A stretch of DNA of 64,000 bases from Pseudomonas jinjuensis (GCF_900103845.1 NZ_FNIJ01000024.1:1-64000); one strand, 5' to 3'. Shown: positions 17,890 to 27,567, numbered from the stretch's first letter. A program made the numbers and translations. Notes: generated from the letters alone by a model not told the origin.

Positions 17890-18812
17890 GCGGCCTGCGC
17901 GTCCTCCGGGCGGGGCCGCTGAGCCTGCTGCAGGACGCCGGCCGGCATGGCTGGCAGCATCTCGGCGTGTCGCCGTGCGGACCTGTGGATATCCACGCCG
18001 CGGCCTGGGCCAATCGCCTGCTCGGCAACCGCTGGGGCACGCCGCTGCTGGAGATCGCGCTGGGCGGCGTGGAGCTGGAGGCGCAGGCCGATACCTGGCT
18101 GGCGCTGACCGGCGCCGAACTGCCGGCGACTCTGGATGAGGTGGAACTGCCGGCCTGGTCGCGCTTCGCCGTGCGCGCCGGGCAACGCCTGAAGCTGGGC
18201 TTCGCCGCTGCCGGACAGCGTGCGTACCTGGCCGCGGCCGGCGGTTTTCAGGCGGAGCCGGTGCTGGGCAGCGTCGCGAGCCAGCGGCGCGACGGGCTGG
18301 GTGGATTGCAGGGCGATGGGCGGGCGCTGGCCGAGGGCGATCTGCTGCCCTGTGCTTCCGCTGTTTTCCAACGGGCGGCCAGCGTGCCCTGGAGCTATCG
18401 CCCGGACTACCGGAAGGTGCCGCTGCTGCGCGTGCTGCCCGGCACCGACGAATTCTCGGTCGAACAGCGCGCAGCGTTCTTCGGCCAGACCTGGAAGATC
18501 AGCCCGCAATCCGACCGCATGGGCGTTCGCCTGAGCGGCGATCCCGTCGCCGCGCCGCCGCGCCAGTGGTCGCTGGGCGTGGTGAGCGGCGCGATCCAGA
18601 TTCCCCCCAGCGGCCAGCCGATCATCCTGCTCGCCGACCGCCAGAGCATGGGCGGCTATCCGCTGCTCGGCGTGCTCCATCCCCTCGACCTGGCGCGGCT
18701 GGCGCAATGCCCGGCGCATGGCGAGGTGCACTTCGTCACGGGCTCGCTGGAGCGGGCGCAGGTGGAAATGCGCGAGTTCTACCAGTTCTTCCAGCGTGAA
18801 CGCTCTTCGTAG
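17886..18812 (+). CDS. pxpC: 5-oxoprolinase subunit C (KipA/Atase2-like)
   Basis: 308-residue biotin-independent carboxyltransferase-like subunit (allophanate hydrolase subunit 2 family) completing the PxpABC 5-oxoprolinase. Family pieces include the LQDAGRHGWQHLGVSPCGP opening, the RAYLAAAGGF block, QSDRMGVRL and QPIILLADRQSMGGYP. The ATG overlaps pxpB. No regulator or transporter is attached, and the operon ends directly in a REP cluster. Pyroglutamate arises spontaneously from glutamine and glutamate and from peptides, so its placement beside a dipeptide transporter is metabolically sensible. Confidence 0.95.
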   Translation: MSGLRVLRAGPLSLLQDAGRHGWQHLGVSPCGPVDIHAAAWANRLLGNRWGTPLLEIALGGVELEAQADTWLALTGAELPATLDEVELPAWSRFAVRAGQRLKLGFAAAGQRAYLAAAGGFQAEPVLGSVASQRRDGLGGLQGDGRALAEGDLLPCASAVFQRAASVPWSYRPDYRKVPLLRVLPGTDEFSVEQRAAFFGQTWKISPQSDRMGVRLSGDPVAAPPRQWSLGVVSGAIQIPPSGQPIILLADRQSMGGYPLLGVLHPLDLARLAQCPAHGEVHFVTGSLERAQVEMREFYQFFQRERSS

Positions 18813-18915
18813 GAGCCAGCTTGCTGGCGATATTTCGGCGGGCCGGGATGTCGCGGGCATGGCCCGCTCCTACAGGTGTCCGTGCGGCGTTGTAGGAGCG
18901 GGCCATGCCCGCGAC
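18809..18915. repeat. Cluster of three REPs between convergent pxpC and dppF
   Basis: REPs at 18809-18831 (GCTTGC subtype, overlapping the last bases of pxpC), 18850-18873 and 18892-18915 (GGGCCATGCCC subtype in opposite orientations). The cluster fills the convergent gap and may act as the bidirectional terminator, since no U-tract hairpin is present. Confidence 0.85.
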
Positions 18916-18922
18916 CCGCTTG

Positions 18923-19894
18923 TCACTCCAGGAACTGCTCCGCATGGTGGCAAGCCACCTGCCGCGCATCGAGCAGGCGCAGTTCCGGCACCTCGGTCTT
19001 GCAGCGCTCGGTGGCATACGGGCAGCGCTTGTGGAAGGCGCAGCCGCTAGGCGGGTTGAGCGGGTTGGGGAGTTCGCCCTGGATCCTGATCTTGGGCTTG
19101 CCCGGGTCCGGGTGGATCGCCGGGGTGGCCGAGAGCAGGGCCTGGGTGTAGGGGTGCAGCGGGCGTTCATAGAGTTTCTCCGCCGGACCCATTTCCGCCG
19201 GGCGGCCGAGGTACATCACCAGCACGTCGTCGGCCACGTGGCGCACCACCGCCAGGTTGTGGGAGATGAACACGTAGGCGGTGCCGTATTCCTGCTGCAG
19301 GTCCATGAACAGATTGAGCACCTGCGCCTGGATCGACACGTCCAGCGCCGAGGTCGGTTCGTCCGCCACCAGCACCTTGGGCCGCAGCATCATGGCGCGG
19401 GCCAGGGCGATACGCTGGCGCTGGCCGCCGGAGAACATGTGCGGGTAGCGCTGGTAGTGCTCGGGGCGCAGGCCGACCTGCTTCATCATCTGCTGCACCC
19501 GCTCGCGGCGTTCGCTGCGCGACAGATTCGTATTGATCAGCAGCGGTTCGCCGAGCTGGTCGCCGATCTTCTGCCGCGGGTTGAGCGAGGCGTAGGGGTT
19601 CTGGAAGACCATCTGCACGTCGCGGCGCAGCTGCTTGCGGGTGTCGTGGCCGGCGCCCTTCACTTCGTGGCCGGCGATCTGCAGCGAGCCGGAGGTGGGC
19701 TCCTCGATCAGGGTCAGCGCGCGCGCCAGGGTGGACTTGCCGCAGCCGGATTCGCCGACCACGGCGAGGGTCCTGCCGGCCTGCAGTTCGAAGGACACGC
19801 CGTTCAGCGCGCGGACCAGGGCGTGCGGCTTGAACAGGCCCTGGGAGATTTCGTAGTGACGGGTCAGGTCGCGGGCGGTCAGGACGGCGCTCAT
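18923..19894 (-). CDS. dppF: Dipeptide ABC transporter ATP-binding protein DppF
   Basis: 323-residue ATPase. Walker A is GESGCGKST near residue 50, the signature [15 protein letters not shown] and Walker [12 protein letters not shown]. The oligopeptide-type C-terminal extension carries spaced cysteines ([15 protein letters not shown] and a later Cys-His-His), the pattern linked to an iron-sulphur cluster in this subfamily. It pairs with DppD as a heterodimer. The ATG overlaps the dppD stop by four bases. Confidence 0.95.
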   Translation of the reverse strand: MSAVLTARDLTRHYEISQGLFKPHALVRALNGVSFELQAGRTLAVVGESGCGKSTLARALTLIEEPTSGSLQIAGHEVKGAGHDTRKQLRRDVQMVFQNPYASLNPRQKIGDQLGEPLLINTNLSRSERRERVQQMMKQVGLRPEHYQRYPHMFSGGQRQRIALARAMMLRPKVLVADEPTSALDVSIQAQVLNLFMDLQQEYGTAYVFISHNLAVVRHVADDVLVMYLGRPAEMGPAEKLYERPLHPYTQALLSATPAIHPDPGKPKIRIQGELPNPLNPPSGCAFHKRCPYATERCKTEVPELRLLDARQVACHHAEQFLE

Positions 19895-20868
19895 CGGGCC
19901 ACCTCGGTGTTCAGGTTGAGCGGGTAGAAGCAGCGCACCGCGCCGCGCTCATGAGCTTCCAGGGCTGGGCGCACGGTGCGGCAGTTGTCCTGCACGTAAG
20001 GGCAGCGCGGGGACAGCAGGCAGCCCTGCGGGCGGTCGTACCTGCCGGGGACGATGCCGGGCAGGGTGGCCAGGCGTTCCTCGCCGGCGCTGTGCTCGGG
20101 AATCGCCTTGAGCAGCGCCTCGGTGTAGGGATGCGTCGGTGCGTCGAACAGCGCCGGCACGCCGCCGATCTCCACCGCCTGGCCGGCGTACATCACGCAG
20201 ACGCGCTGGGCGGTCTCGGCGACCACGGCGAGGTCGTGGGTGATCAGGATCAGTGCCATGCCCTGGTCGCGCTGCAGGTTCAGCAGCAGCTCCATGATCT
20301 GCGCCTGAATGGTCACGTCGAGGGCGGTGGTGGGTTCGTCGGCGATCAGCAGCTTGGGCTCGCCGGCGATGGCCATGGCGATCGCCACGCGCTGGCTCAT
20401 GCCGCCGGAGAGCTGGTGCGGGAAGGCGTTCAGGCGCTGCTCGGCACCGGGGATCTCGACCTTTTCCAGCAGCTCCAGCGCCCGCTGGCGCGCCGCCTTG
20501 CCGCGCAGGCCGAGGTGCAGTTTGAGCACTTCCTCGATCTGGTAGCCGACGGTGTAGCTGGGGTTGAGCGCGGTCATCGGGTCCTGGAAGATCATCGCGA
20601 TGTCCTTGCCGACGATGCGCCGCCGCTCGCGGCCTTTCAGCTTGAGCATGTCGCGCCCGTCGAACTGCATGCGCGTGGCGCTGACCCTGCCGGGGGCGTC
20701 GACCAGGCCCATCAGCGCCATCATGGTCACCGACTTGCCGGAACCGGATTCGCCGACGATGGCCAGCACTTCGCCCTTGTCCACCTGCAGGTCGAGGCCG
20801 TCCACCACCGGCACGGCATCGGCGCCGCCGAAGCGCACCGAGAGGTTGTGGATTTCGAGGAGGCTCAT
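19891..20868 (-). CDS. dppD: Dipeptide ABC transporter ATP-binding protein DppD
   Basis: 325 residues. Walker A GESGSGKS near residue 40, signature [15 protein letters not shown] and Walker [13 protein letters not shown] are all intact. The C-terminal oligopeptide-transporter extension again has cysteines ([15 protein letters not shown]...RCFY). It powers import of dipeptides with DppF through the DppBC channel. A 145-bp gap holding two opposed REPs separates it from dppC. Confidence 0.95.
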   Translation of the reverse strand: MSLLEIHNLSVRFGGADAVPVVDGLDLQVDKGEVLAIVGESGSGKSVTMMALMGLVDAPGRVSATRMQFDGRDMLKLKGRERRRIVGKDIAMIFQDPMTALNPSYTVGYQIEEVLKLHLGLRGKAARQRALELLEKVEIPGAEQRLNAFPHQLSGGMSQRVAIAMAIAGEPKLLIADEPTTALDVTIQAQIMELLLNLQRDQGMALILITHDLAVVAETAQRVCVMYAGQAVEIGGVPALFDAPTHPYTEALLKAIPEHSAGEERLATLPGIVPGRYDRPQGCLLSPRCPYVQDNCRTVRPALEAHERGAVRCFYPLNLNTEVAR

Positions 20869-20910
20869 ACGGCGGTCTCCGGGTAGAAGGCTTGGCGATA
20901 TTGCATACCT

Positions 20911-20975
20911 GTAGGAGCCAGCTTGCTGGCGATCGTGGTCGAGGCCAAAAGCATCGCCAGCAAGCTGGCTTCTAC
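20911..20975. repeat. REP doublet inside the dpp operon
   Basis: Gtaggagccagcttgctggc at 20911 and atcgccagcaagctggcttc at 20953 face each other in the 145-bp dppC-dppD gap. Such doublets inside operons can lower downstream expression or stabilise upstream mRNA. Confidence 0.85.
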
Positions 20976-21013
20976 AGGGTCGGCGTGGCGAATGAAGTTC
21001 ATCTGCATGCTCC

Positions 21014-21925
21014 TCACGCCGCGCTCTTCAGCTTCGGGTCCAGCGCGTCGCGCAGGCCGTCGCCCATCAGGTTGATCGCCAGCACGCTGAGCAGGATGGT
21101 CAGGCCGGGCAGCGAGACGACCCACCAGGCGCGCTCGATGTAGTCGCGCGCGGAGGCGAGCATGGTGCCCCACTCGGGCGTCGGCGGCTGCACGCCCAGG
21201 CCGAGGAAGCCCAGCGCGGCGGCGTCGAGGATGGCCGAGGAGAAGCTCAGGGTGGCCTGCACGATCAGCGGCGCCATGCAGTTCGGCAGTACGGTGACGA
21301 ACATCAGGCGCAGGGTGCCGGCGCCGGCCAGGCGCGAGGCGGTGACGTAGTCGCGGTTCAGTTCGGTCATCACCGCGGCGCGGGTCAGGCGCACGTAGGC
21401 CGGCAGCGAGACGATGGCGATGGCGATCACCGTGTTGATCAGCCCCGGGCCGAGGATGGCGACGATGGCCACCGCCAGCAGCAGCGAGGGCAGCGCCAGC
21501 ATGATGTCCATCAGGCGCATGATCACCGGACCCAGGCGGTTCGGCGAAAAGCCGGCGAGCAGGCCGAGGACGATGCCGGGGATCAGCGACATCACTACCG
21601 AGGACAGGCCGATCAGCAGCGACAGGCGCGCGCCGTGCATCAGCCGCGAGAGCAGGTCGCGGCCGAGTTCGTCGGTGCCGAGGAGGAACCGGGCCTGGCC
21701 GCCTTCCAGCCACACCGGCGGGGTGAGCAGGAAGTCGCGGAACTGTTCGCTCGGATCGTGCGGCGCGACCCAGGGCGCGAACAGCGCGCAGAAGACGATC
21801 AGGCACATGAACAGCAGGCCGCCCACCGCGCCCTTGTTGTGCGCGAAGTGCTGCCAGAATTCCTTCAGCGGGGAGGGGTAGACCAGGCTCGGGTCGCTGG
21901 CGGGAGCGTTGATGGCTTCGTTCAC
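21014..21925 (-). CDS. dppC: Dipeptide ABC transporter permease DppC
   Basis: 303-residue inner-membrane permease of the OppC/DppC type. The N-terminal OppC_N segment ([20 protein letters not shown]) is followed by five further membrane helices and the cytoplasmic EAA loop ([23 protein letters not shown] region). It forms the channel with DppB. The start is 12 bp downstream of the dppB stop. Confidence 0.95.
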   Translation of the reverse strand: MNEAINAPASDPSLVYPSPLKEFWQHFAHNKGAVGGLLFMCLIVFCALFAPWVAPHDPSEQFRDFLLTPPVWLEGGQARFLLGTDELGRDLLSRLMHGARLSLLIGLSSVVMSLIPGIVLGLLAGFSPNRLGPVIMRLMDIMLALPSLLLAVAIVAILGPGLINTVIAIAIVSLPAYVRLTRAAVMTELNRDYVTASRLAGAGTLRLMFVTVLPNCMAPLIVQATLSFSSAILDAAALGFLGLGVQPPTPEWGTMLASARDYIERAWWVVSLPGLTILLSVLAINLMGDGLRDALDPKLKSAA

Positions 21926-21937
21926 CGGGCGGGCTCC

Positions 21938-22948
21938 TCAGCGCTGATGGCGGATGCGTGGGTTGGCCAGTCCGTAGAGGACGTCCACGATGAAGTTGAC
22001 GATGATCACCAGGGTCGCCACCAGCAGGATGCCGTTCTGCACCACCGGGTAGTCGCGGCGGGCGATGGCGTCGATCAGCCATTTGCCGATGCCCGGCCAG
22101 GAGAAGATGGTCTCGGTCAGCACTGCGCCGGCGAGCAGCGCACCGACCTGCAGGCCGAACACCGTGAGCACCGGGATCATCGCGTTGCGCAGGGCATGCA
22201 CGAACACCACGCGGGCCGGCGACAGGCCCTTGGCGCGGGCGGTGCGCACGTAGTCCTCGCGCAGCACTTCGAGCATCGCCGAGCGGGTCATCCGCGCGAT
22301 CACCGCCAGCGGGATGGTGCCGAGCACGATGGCCGGCAGGATCAGGTGGCGCACGGCGTCGACGAAGGCGCCTTCCTCGTCGGAGAGCAGGGTGTCGATG
22401 AGCATGAAGCCGGTCCTGGGCTCGATGTCGTAGAGCAGGTCGAGGCGCCCGGACACCGGCGTCCAGCCGAGCTTCACGGAGAACAGCATGATGAGGATCA
22501 GGCCCCACCAGAAGATCGGCATCGAGTAGCCGGCCAGCGAGATGGTCATCACCCCGTGGTCGAACAGCGAGCCGCGCCTGAGTGCGGCGATCACCCCGGC
22601 GAGCAGGCCGAAGGTCCCGGCGAACAGCATGGCCGCCAGCGACAGTTCCAGGGTGGCGGGGAACAGGGTGAGGAATTCGTTCCAGACGCTTTCGCGGGTA
22701 GTCAGCGACTCGCCGAGATCGCCCTGGGCGAGGTTGCCGACGTAGTCCAGGTACTGCTGGTACAGCGGCTTGTCGAGGCCGAGGCGGTGCATGGCTTCGG
22801 CGTGCATCTGCGGATCGACGCGCCGCTCGCCCATCATCACTTCCACCGGGTCGCCGGGGATCAGGCGGATCAGCGCGAAGGTCAGCAGGGTGACGCCGAA
22901 GAAGGTCGGGATCAGCAGCCCGAAGCGGCGGGCGATGAAACTGAGCAT
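21938..22948 (-). CDS. dppB: Dipeptide ABC transporter permease DppB
   Basis: 336-residue permease with six predicted membrane helices. It has the DppB/OppB opening MLSFIARRFGLLIPTFFG, the long periplasmic loop, and the EAA loop around RMTRSAMLEVLREDYVRTARAKG. It is separated from the upstream binding-protein gene by two strong hairpins (23062-23148), so its expression may be lower than that of the binding protein. Confidence 0.95.
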   Translation of the reverse strand: MLSFIARRFGLLIPTFFGVTLLTFALIRLIPGDPVEVMMGERRVDPQMHAEAMHRLGLDKPLYQQYLDYVGNLAQGDLGESLTTRESVWNEFLTLFPATLELSLAAMLFAGTFGLLAGVIAALRRGSLFDHGVMTISLAGYSMPIFWWGLILIMLFSVKLGWTPVSGRLDLLYDIEPRTGFMLIDTLLSDEEGAFVDAVRHLILPAIVLGTIPLAVIARMTRSAMLEVLREDYVRTARAKGLSPARVVFVHALRNAMIPVLTVFGLQVGALLAGAVLTETIFSWPGIGKWLIDAIARRDYPVVQNGILLVATLVIIVNFIVDVLYGLANPRIRHQR

Positions 22949-23061
22949 GGCGGTTGGTGGCTCCTCATCATGGCTCCCTTCTGCTGCGTGGGAGCATTCT
23001 TTTTATGGCGTCCCGTCTGGCTCGGTGCCGGGGCACATTGAACAGCTTAGGACGCGGCAAC

Positions 23062-23099
23062 GGAACCCACGGTTTGCATCTGGAAAAACCGTGGGTTCC
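23062..23099. repeat. Strong hairpin between dppA-type gene and dppB
   Basis: Ggaacccacggttt and aaaccgtgggttcc are perfect 14-bp arms around a 10-base loop. There is no U-tract, so it is more likely an mRNA-stability or REP-like element than a full terminator. Confidence 0.75.
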
Positions 23100-23148
23100 C
23101 GTAGGGCGGGTGCAACACGCCGGGATGGCGGGTTGCACCCGCCCTACG
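23100..23148. repeat. GTAGGGCGGGTGCAAC palindromic repeat at the end of a dppA gene
   Basis: Perfect 17-bp arms, cgtagggcgggtgcaac and gttgcacccgccctacg, around a 15-base loop. The right arm contains the stop codon of the binding-protein gene (TAG at 23144-23146), so the element abuts or entered the end of the coding region. This looks like a dispersed Pseudomonas repeat family. Confidence 0.8.
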
Positions 23149-24751
23149 GTGGAGCCAGCTCCACCCGGGAGAAGTTGTTCGAGCCCAGGGGGCTCAGGCT
23201 GAAGCCCTTCACGTCCGGTCGCAGCGCGGCGAACTGCTTCGGGTAGGCCAGGGCGATCCACGGCGCCTCGCGCTGGAAGATCGCCAGCGCCCGGCGGTAC
23301 AGGCCGGCGCGGATCTGCTGGTCGGTGCTGGCGCGGGCCTTGCGCAGCAGTTCGTCGAACTCCGCGTTGCACCAGCCGGCCTGGTTCTCGCCGCTCTTCG
23401 CCGCCGCGCAGGACAGGTTGGGAGTGAGGAAGTTGTCCGGATCGCCGTTGTCGCCGGCCCAGCCCATGAACACCAGGTCGTGCTCGCCGCGCTTGGCGCG
23501 CTTGATCAGCTCGCCCCATTCGTAGACGCGGATGCTCGCCTGGATGCCGATCCGCGCCAGGTCTTCCTGCAGCATCTGCGCGCCGATGCCGGGGTTGGGA
23601 TTGGTCGGCCCGCCGCCGGGGCGGGTCCAGATCGACAGCTTGAGGCCGGGCTGGATGCCGGCTTCCTCGAGCAGTTTCCTGGCCCGCGCGGGATCGTGCG
23701 GCCAGCCCTTCAGGTTCGGATCGGAGCCCCACAGCGTCGGCGGGTAGGGTGCCACCGCCAGTCTGGCGCCACCCTCGCCGAACTGCGCCCTGAGGTAGGC
23801 GGCGCGGTCGAAGGCGAGGTTGATCGCCTGGCGCACGCGCACGTCGTCCAGCGGCTTGTGCCGGGTGTTGAGGCCGACGTAGGCGACCAGCAGGGAATCC
23901 AGTTCCTCGACCTTCAACTGCGGGTCCTTCTTCAGGGCCGGCACGTCGGTGGGGCGCGGGTAGACGGCGATCTGGCAGTCGCCGGCCTTGAGCTTCTGGA
24001 TGCGCACGTTCGGATCGGGGGTGATCGCCAGCAGCAGGCGCTCGATCTTCGGCTTGCCGGCCCAGTAGCCCGGGTTGGCGGCGAAGCGCACCTGGGCGTC
24101 CTTCTGGTAGCGCTGGAAGATGAACGGCCCGGTGCCCACCGGTTGGCTGTTCAACTGCTCGGGCTTGCCGGCCCTGAGCAGCGCATCGGCATATTCCGCC
24201 GGATAGATGGAGGCGAAACCCATGGCCAGGTCGGCGAGGAAGGGCGCCTCGGGATGGCGCAGGGTGAAGCGCACGGTATGCGCGTCGAGCTTGTCGATGC
24301 GTTCGATCAGCGCGGCGAAGCCCATCGCCTCGGCATAGGGGAAGCCGCGCGGCGACAGTGCGTGCCAGGGATGCGCCGGGTCGAGCTGGCGCTGGAAGCT
24401 CCACAGCACGTCGTCGGCGTCGAATTCGCGGCCCGGGGTGAACCAGCGGGTCGTGTGGAACTTCACGCCCCGGCGCAGGTGGAAGGTGTAGGTCAGGCCG
24501 TCGGCGCCGATCTCCCAGCGTTCCGCCAGTGCCGGGATTATGTTCGTGCTGCCGGGGGCGAACTGCACCAGGCGTTCGAGCACGGTTTCCGCCACGGCGT
24601 CGGCGGTGGTGGCGGCGGTGTACTGGACGATGTCGAAACCTTCCGGGCTGGCCTCGGTGCACACCACCAGGCTCTGGCCGAAGGTCGCCGGACAGGCGAA
24701 CACGCCGGCCAGGGCGAGCGAGTGGAGCAGACTGCGGAATGCGTGCTTCAT
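23144..24751 (-). CDS. Periplasmic dipeptide-binding protein, second DppA-type
   Basis: 535-residue extracytoplasmic solute-binding protein family 5. The signal peptide is 1 to about 25 (FACPATFGQS). It has the family opening LVVCTEASPEGFDIVQYTAATT, FHLRRGVKFH, and the YEWGELIKRAKRGEHD and GDNGDPDNFL blocks that place it with DppA. I chose the ATG at 24751 for its signal peptide; the frame continues upstream into repeat DNA. It is clearly related to the next gene. PAO1 has several dppA paralogues here, so exact orthology and peptide specificity cannot be fixed by eye. Confidence 0.92.
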   Translation of the reverse strand: MKHAFRSLLHSLALAGVFACPATFGQSLVVCTEASPEGFDIVQYTAATTADAVAETVLERLVQFAPGSTNIIPALAERWEIGADGLTYTFHLRRGVKFHTTRWFTPGREFDADDVLWSFQRQLDPAHPWHALSPRGFPYAEAMGFAALIERIDKLDAHTVRFTLRHPEAPFLADLAMGFASIYPAEYADALLRAGKPEQLNSQPVGTGPFIFQRYQKDAQVRFAANPGYWAGKPKIERLLLAITPDPNVRIQKLKAGDCQIAVYPRPTDVPALKKDPQLKVEELDSLLVAYVGLNTRHKPLDDVRVRQAINLAFDRAAYLRAQFGEGGARLAVAPYPPTLWGSDPNLKGWPHDPARARKLLEEAGIQPGLKLSIWTRPGGGPTNPNPGIGAQMLQEDLARIGIQASIRVYEWGELIKRAKRGEHDLVFMGWAGDNGDPDNFLTPNLSCAAAKSGENQAGWCNAEFDELLRKARASTDQQIRAGLYRRALAIFQREAPWIALAYPKQFAALRPDVKGFSLSPLGSNNFSRVELAPP

Positions 24752-24784
24752 GGAGCGGTACCGTTTCCCTGGTGCGCAGGACCT

Positions 24785-24849
24785 GTAGGAGCCAGCTTGC
24801 TGGCGATGCATTTGCGTTGCCAGCGTTCGCGAGCAAGCTCGCTCCTGCG
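24785..24849. repeat. REP pair between the two binding-protein genes
   Basis: Gtaggagccagcttgctggc at 24785 and a variant cgcgagcaagctcgctcctg at 24828. The second is the GAGCAAGCTC subtype, also seen at 46921. It occupies the 125-bp gap. Confidence 0.75.
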
Positions 24850-24876
24850 AAGAGCGCGCCGGAGTTTCGGGGCGCC

Positions 24877-26478
24877 TTACTTGCCGACGCTGACACCGTA
24901 GAAGGCGTTCAGCGCGAAGGGACTGATCTTGAAGTCGTGCACCGTCTTGCGCATCGGCTGGTACACGGTGGAGTGGGCGATCGGGGTGATCGGTACCTGG
25001 TCCTTGAGGATGTGCTGCGCCTGCTTGTACAGCTCGGTGCGCTTGGCCTGGTCCGGGGTGCGCTTGGCGTCCTTGATCAGCTTGTCGTAGGACTGGTCGC
25101 ACCATTTGGAGAAGTTGTTGCCGTCCACCGCGTCGCAGCCGTAGAGGGTGCCGAGCCAGTTGTCCGGGTCGCCGTTGTCGCCGCTCCAGCCGATCAGCAT
25201 GGCGTCGTGTTCGCCGCCCTTGGCGCGCTTGATGTACTCGCCCCATTCGTAGGTGACGATCTTCGCCTTGATGCCGACCTTGGCCCAGTCGCTCTGCAGC
25301 ATCTCGGCCATCAGCTTGGCGTTGGGGTTGTACGGGCGCTGCACCGGCATGGCCCAGAGGGTGATCTCGGTGCCTTCCGGCACGCCGGCCTGCTTCAGCA
25401 GCGCCTTGGCTTTCTCGGGATCGTATTCGGTGCCCTTGATGCTGTCGTCGTAGGACCACTGGGTCGGCGGCATGCCGTTCACCGCCATCTGCCCAGCGCC
25501 CTGGTAGACGGCGTCGATGATCGCCTTCTTGTTCACTGCCATGTCCAGCGCCTGGCGCACTTCCAGCTTGTCCAGCGGCTTGTGCAGGACGTTGTAGGCG
25601 ATGTAGCCGAGGTTGAAGCCGGGCTGCGACGGCATGTCGAGGTTCGGGGCCTTCTTCAGCGAGTCGAGGTCGGCCGGGCGCGGGAAGAGGGTGATCTGGC
25701 ACTCGTTGGCCTTGAGCTTCTGCATGCGCACCGAGGCGTCGGTGTTGATGGCGAAGATCAGGTTGTCGATCTTCACCTCGCCCTTGTTCCAGTAGTCCTT
25801 GTTGGCCTTGAAGCGGATCATCGCGTCCTTCTGGTAGCGGCTGAACACGAACGGGCCGGTGCCGATGGGCTTCTGGTTGATGTCGGCGGCCTTGCCCTGC
25901 TTGAGCAGCTGGTCGGCGTATTCGGCGGACTGGATCGAGGCGAAGCTCATCGCCAGGTTCTGGATGAACGCGGCGTCCACTTCGTTGAGGGTGAAGCGGA
26001 CGGTGTGCTCGTCGACTTTCTCCACCTTGGCGATGTTGGCGTCCATGCCCATGTCGGTGAAGTAGGGGAACTCGGTGGGGTACGCCTTGCGGAACGGGTG
26101 GTCCTTGTCGAGCATGCGCTGGAAGGTGAACAGCACGTCGTCGGCGTCGAACTCGCGGGTCGGCTTGAAATAGTCGGTGGTGTGGAACTTCACGCCCTGG
26201 CGCAGGTGGAAGGTGTAGGTCTTGCCGTCATCGGAGACGTCCCATTTCTCCGCCAGCCCGGGGATGACCTGGGTGCCGCCACGCTCGAACTGGGTGAGGC
26301 GGTTGAAGACCGTCTCGGCGGAGGCGTCGAAGTCGGTGCCGGTGGTGTACTGGCCGGGATCGAAGCCGGCGGGGCTGCCTTCCGAGCAGTACACCAGGTT
26401 GCTGGCGGCCTGGGCGAGCGGGGCGCCGGCGATGAGCCCGGCGGTGACCATGGAAAGAATGACGGCGTTCTTGCGCAT
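24877..26478 (-). CDS. dppA: Periplasmic dipeptide-binding protein DppA-type
   Basis: 533 residues. The signal peptide is 1-24 (LIAGAPLAQAAS), followed by the SBP_bac_5 fold with LVYCSEGSPAGFDPGQYTTG, FHLRQGVKFHTTDYF and SGDNGDPDNWLGTLYGC. It delivers dipeptides to DppBCDF. It is the first gene of the operon and the promoter should lie in 26479-26670, where I see no sharp consensus. The OpdD porin, the MdpA dipeptidase and the PsdR repressor that accompany the PAO1 cluster are absent from this stretch. Confidence 0.94.
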   Translation of the reverse strand: MRKNAVILSMVTAGLIAGAPLAQAASNLVYCSEGSPAGFDPGQYTTGTDFDASAETVFNRLTQFERGGTQVIPGLAEKWDVSDDGKTYTFHLRQGVKFHTTDYFKPTREFDADDVLFTFQRMLDKDHPFRKAYPTEFPYFTDMGMDANIAKVEKVDEHTVRFTLNEVDAAFIQNLAMSFASIQSAEYADQLLKQGKAADINQKPIGTGPFVFSRYQKDAMIRFKANKDYWNKGEVKIDNLIFAINTDASVRMQKLKANECQITLFPRPADLDSLKKAPNLDMPSQPGFNLGYIAYNVLHKPLDKLEVRQALDMAVNKKAIIDAVYQGAGQMAVNGMPPTQWSYDDSIKGTEYDPEKAKALLKQAGVPEGTEITLWAMPVQRPYNPNAKLMAEMLQSDWAKVGIKAKIVTYEWGEYIKRAKGGEHDAMLIGWSGDNGDPDNWLGTLYGCDAVDGNNFSKWCDQSYDKLIKDAKRTPDQAKRTELYKQAQHILKDQVPITPIAHSTVYQPMRKTVHDFKISPFALNAFYGVSVGK

Positions 26479-26629
26479 GCTGACCTCTGGTTATTGGTTT
26501 TTTCAGCGAGAGGCGCAGCCTTGTGGGCTGCGTTGCGTGAAGCTATGCAGGGCATATGCCTGACGCAAGCCGGATACGGGCTTCAGTGTAGAAGTTGTGA
26601 CGCCGGCGCAAGGGAATGTCGCAAACATG

Positions 26630-26661
26630 AAAAAACGGCGCTCATTGGGGAGCGCCGTTTC
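26630..26661 (-). terminator. Terminator of the SIMPL-domain gene
   Basis: Stem aacggcgctc with gagcgccgtt. On the minus strand the hairpin is followed by ttttttc. It ends the transcript of the gene at 26672-27385 shortly before the dpp operon promoter region. Confidence 0.88.
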
Positions 26662-26671
26662 GTTTGAGGCC

Positions 26672-27385
26672 TCAGGGCATCTGCACCTCGATGGTGCCGT
26701 CGGCGTTCATCGTCACCTGGCTGGTGCCGGCCTCGACTTCCGGGGTCGGCGCGCCGCCGTAGCTGTCCGCCTTGGCCATGGACATGCGCATCACCGGATA
26801 CGGACGCGGTGCGCCGGCGCTGCTCAGGTTCAGGCTGACCAGCTTGTAGCCCTTGCCGCCGAGGGATTCGGCGAGCAGCTGGGCGCGCGCCTTGAAGGCA
26901 TCCACCGCGCCCTTCATCAGCGCTGCCTCGCTCTTGTCGCGGGTGGCGTCGGCCAGGCTGAAGTTCATGCTGCCCATCTTCAGCCGGCCCTGCAGTTCGG
27001 CGGTGAGCCTGGACAGCGCGGCGAAGTCGGTGCTTTCCAGGCGCAGTTCGGCGCGCTCGCGCCAGCCGGTGATCTTCTGCCCCTTGTCGTCGTAGATCGG
27101 ATAGCTGTTGCGGCTGCCCAGGCTGGTCTTCACTTCCTTCACCTTGCGCGCCTCGGCGATGGCGGCGTTCAGCGTCTCGGTGGTCCCGGCGGCGAGCTTG
27201 GCCGGATCGCTGGATTGCGCCTCGCTGTAGAGGGTCACCTGCATCAGGTCGTGGGCCACCTCCTGGCTGGCTTCCGCATGCAGGGAAACCTGGTTGTAGC
27301 GCGGCGCGTCGGAACCGGCCTGGGCGCCGAAGCTGGCGAGGCAGAGGATGGCTGCGGCGAGGGCGGTGAGGTTTTTCTTGGACAT
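26672..27385 (-). CDS. SIMPL-domain (DUF541) periplasmic protein
   Basis: 237 residues with a signal peptide at 1-24 (LASFGAQAGS) and a SIMPL/DUF541 domain over most of the rest (VSLHAEASQEVAHDLMQVTLYSEAQ..., with the ATRDKSEAALMKGAVDAFKARAQ segment quoted in part). Related proteins are periplasmic or outer-membrane associated and oligomeric; the biochemical role is not established. It corresponds to PAO1 PA4495, which also sits between the dpp genes and roxSR. Confidence 0.88.
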   Translation of the reverse strand: MSKKNLTALAAAILCLASFGAQAGSDAPRYNQVSLHAEASQEVAHDLMQVTLYSEAQSSDPAKLAAGTTETLNAAIAEARKVKEVKTSLGSRNSYPIYDDKGQKITGWRERAELRLESTDFAALSRLTAELQGRLKMGSMNFSLADATRDKSEAALMKGAVDAFKARAQLLAESLGGKGYKLVSLNLSSAGAPRPYPVMRMSMAKADSYGGAPTPEVEAGTSQVTMNADGTIEVQMP

Positions 27386-27567
27386 GTGTTGCTCCTTGGT
27401 CCGGATTGAATTCCTGCAGGCAGGGAGGGGCCCTGCCGAGGTCAGTCAGACCCTTTGACGCAGGCCAGTGTTCATTCGGGTTAAGCTGGATAGGTTAAGC
27501 TGTGTCGCTTTGCCGCAGCGGGTGGAGGATACCCTTGGCTATACTCGCGCAAATTCCGGAATTCAGC

